This document shows, in pieces, positions 63,873 to 64,000 of a DNA stretch of 64,000 nucleotides; position 1 is the first letter of the stretch; each line of letters starts with the position of its first letter. The notes beneath the pieces are model-generated. The model saw only the letters and a list, made by a program, of their open reading frames with translations. It was not told the DNA's origin and searched no databases. This stretch comes from JACRCT01 sp036504155. GTDB taxonomy: Bacteria > Myxococcota > Myxococcia > Myxococcales > UBA5297. The translations under genes were made by a program, and so were the position numbers. The stretch is taken from the NCBI GenBank assembly GCA_036504155.1, contig DASXVQ010000043.1:16329-80328 (forward strand), read 5' to 3'.

Positions 63873-64000
63873 TTAACCGGTGCATGGCGGTCGCTGGAGG
63901 AGTCTGAAGAAGGAGAAGACCTGCCCCGGGTCCGCCTTTCGCTTGAGGCGACGCAGATGCTCTCGAAAGCGTCGGGTGAAGGCGGGAAGTTGTCGCCAAT
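63873..64000 (-). CDS. possible C-terminus of a protein continuing off the window
   Basis: On the minus strand a frame is open from the right edge to a TAA at 63873-63875, giving 41 residues (FREHLRRLKRKADPGQVFSF, then FRLLQRP). It has the character of a real C-terminus, and LKRKADPGQVF resembles the ending of FAD-linked oxidases of the BBE type. The other strand and frames here are poor. Too little is visible to be sure. Confidence 0.4.
   Translation of the reverse strand, partial: WRQLPAFTRRFREHLRRLKRKADPGQVFSFFRLLQRPPCTG

Noticed and set aside
1..64000. tRNA, rRNA, insertion sequences, prophage, attachment sites or replication origin
   Set aside because: I looked on both strands and saw no supporting pattern such as cloverleaf ends, transposase motifs, integrase motifs or clustered DnaA boxes.

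Overview
The window is GC-rich (roughly 70% by eye), densely coding DNA that looks like a chromosome segment from a member of the Myxococcota. The strongest marker is a secreted subtilase (22458-24995) ending in a Cys-rich tail, a GCGC motif, a hydrophobic stretch and an Arg cluster, which is the layout of a MYXO-CTERM sorting signal. Supporting signs are two eukaryotic-like Ser/Thr kinases, many lipoproteins with Asp/Ala/Gly-rich linkers, a large Cys-repeat protein, a DUF6209-like secreted protein and a collagen-like lipoprotein. I see no rRNA or tRNA gene, CRISPR array, insertion sequence or prophage. Species cannot be named from this sequence.

Layout. 1-3.5 kb: the tail of an unknown gene, then a tightly overlapping three-gene operon for an ATP-driven, iron-sulfur 2-hydroxyacyl-CoA dehydratase/benzoyl-CoA-reductase-type enzyme (two D-component subunits plus the ATPase activator). 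3.5-4.5 kb: decayed DNA, with a fragment of an unknown gene and a LysR regulator broken by an internal deletion and frame change. 4.5-7 kb: a DUF302/molbindin pair and an Omp85-like outer-membrane protein. 7-12.6 kb: a 1024-residue protein with a C-terminal transglutaminase-like Cys-His-Asp triad, a glycerophosphodiesterase lipoprotein and a GNAT acetyltransferase. 12.6-20 kb: a TPR/double cyclic-nucleotide-binding protein, a small membrane protein, a kinase with a PEGA tail, and a Cys-rich lipoprotein with ten 46-residue repeats. 20-28.5 kb: a metallo-beta-lactamase-fold hydrolase, a papain-like amidase, the MYXO-CTERM subtilase, PTH2 peptidyl-tRNA hydrolase and several unknown secreted proteins.

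28.7-37.3 kb: two consecutive CpaB-like lipoproteins, the second fused to VIT, VWA, TPR-like and DUF2135 modules (1259 residues); then lipoproteins, a lipase-type hydrolase and a secreted protein with a polyproline linker. 37.4-45.9 kb: an amidohydrolase lipoprotein, a collagen-like beta-propeller lipoprotein, a DUF6209-like lipoprotein next to a TrmB regulator, and an endonuclease/exonuclease/phosphatase lipoprotein. 46-49 kb: overlapping FGGY sugar kinase and sphingosine-phosphate-lyase-like PLP enzyme.

49.2-58.8 kb is rich in signalling genes: a cyclic-nucleotide-binding-like protein, a zinc-ribbon kinase, an 11-copy heptanucleotide repeat in a divergent promoter region, a geranylgeranyl-reductase-type flavoprotein, a hybrid histidine kinase, and a three-gene operon of a chemoreceptor without an external sensor, a 75-residue protein and a FIST-like protein. 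58.8-64 kb: a frame-disrupted small gene, an aldo/keto reductase, an RNA-repair cassette (methyltransferase, RNA ligase, HD-Pnk) with overlapping start and stop codons, and a lipoprotein gene interrupted by one in-frame amber codon.

The most interesting systems are the RNA-repair cassette with its extra methyltransferase, the CpaB-VIT-VWA fusion, the transglutaminase-like giant protein and the split chemoreceptor/FIST operon. The sequence also shows several fresh or partial gene lesions.
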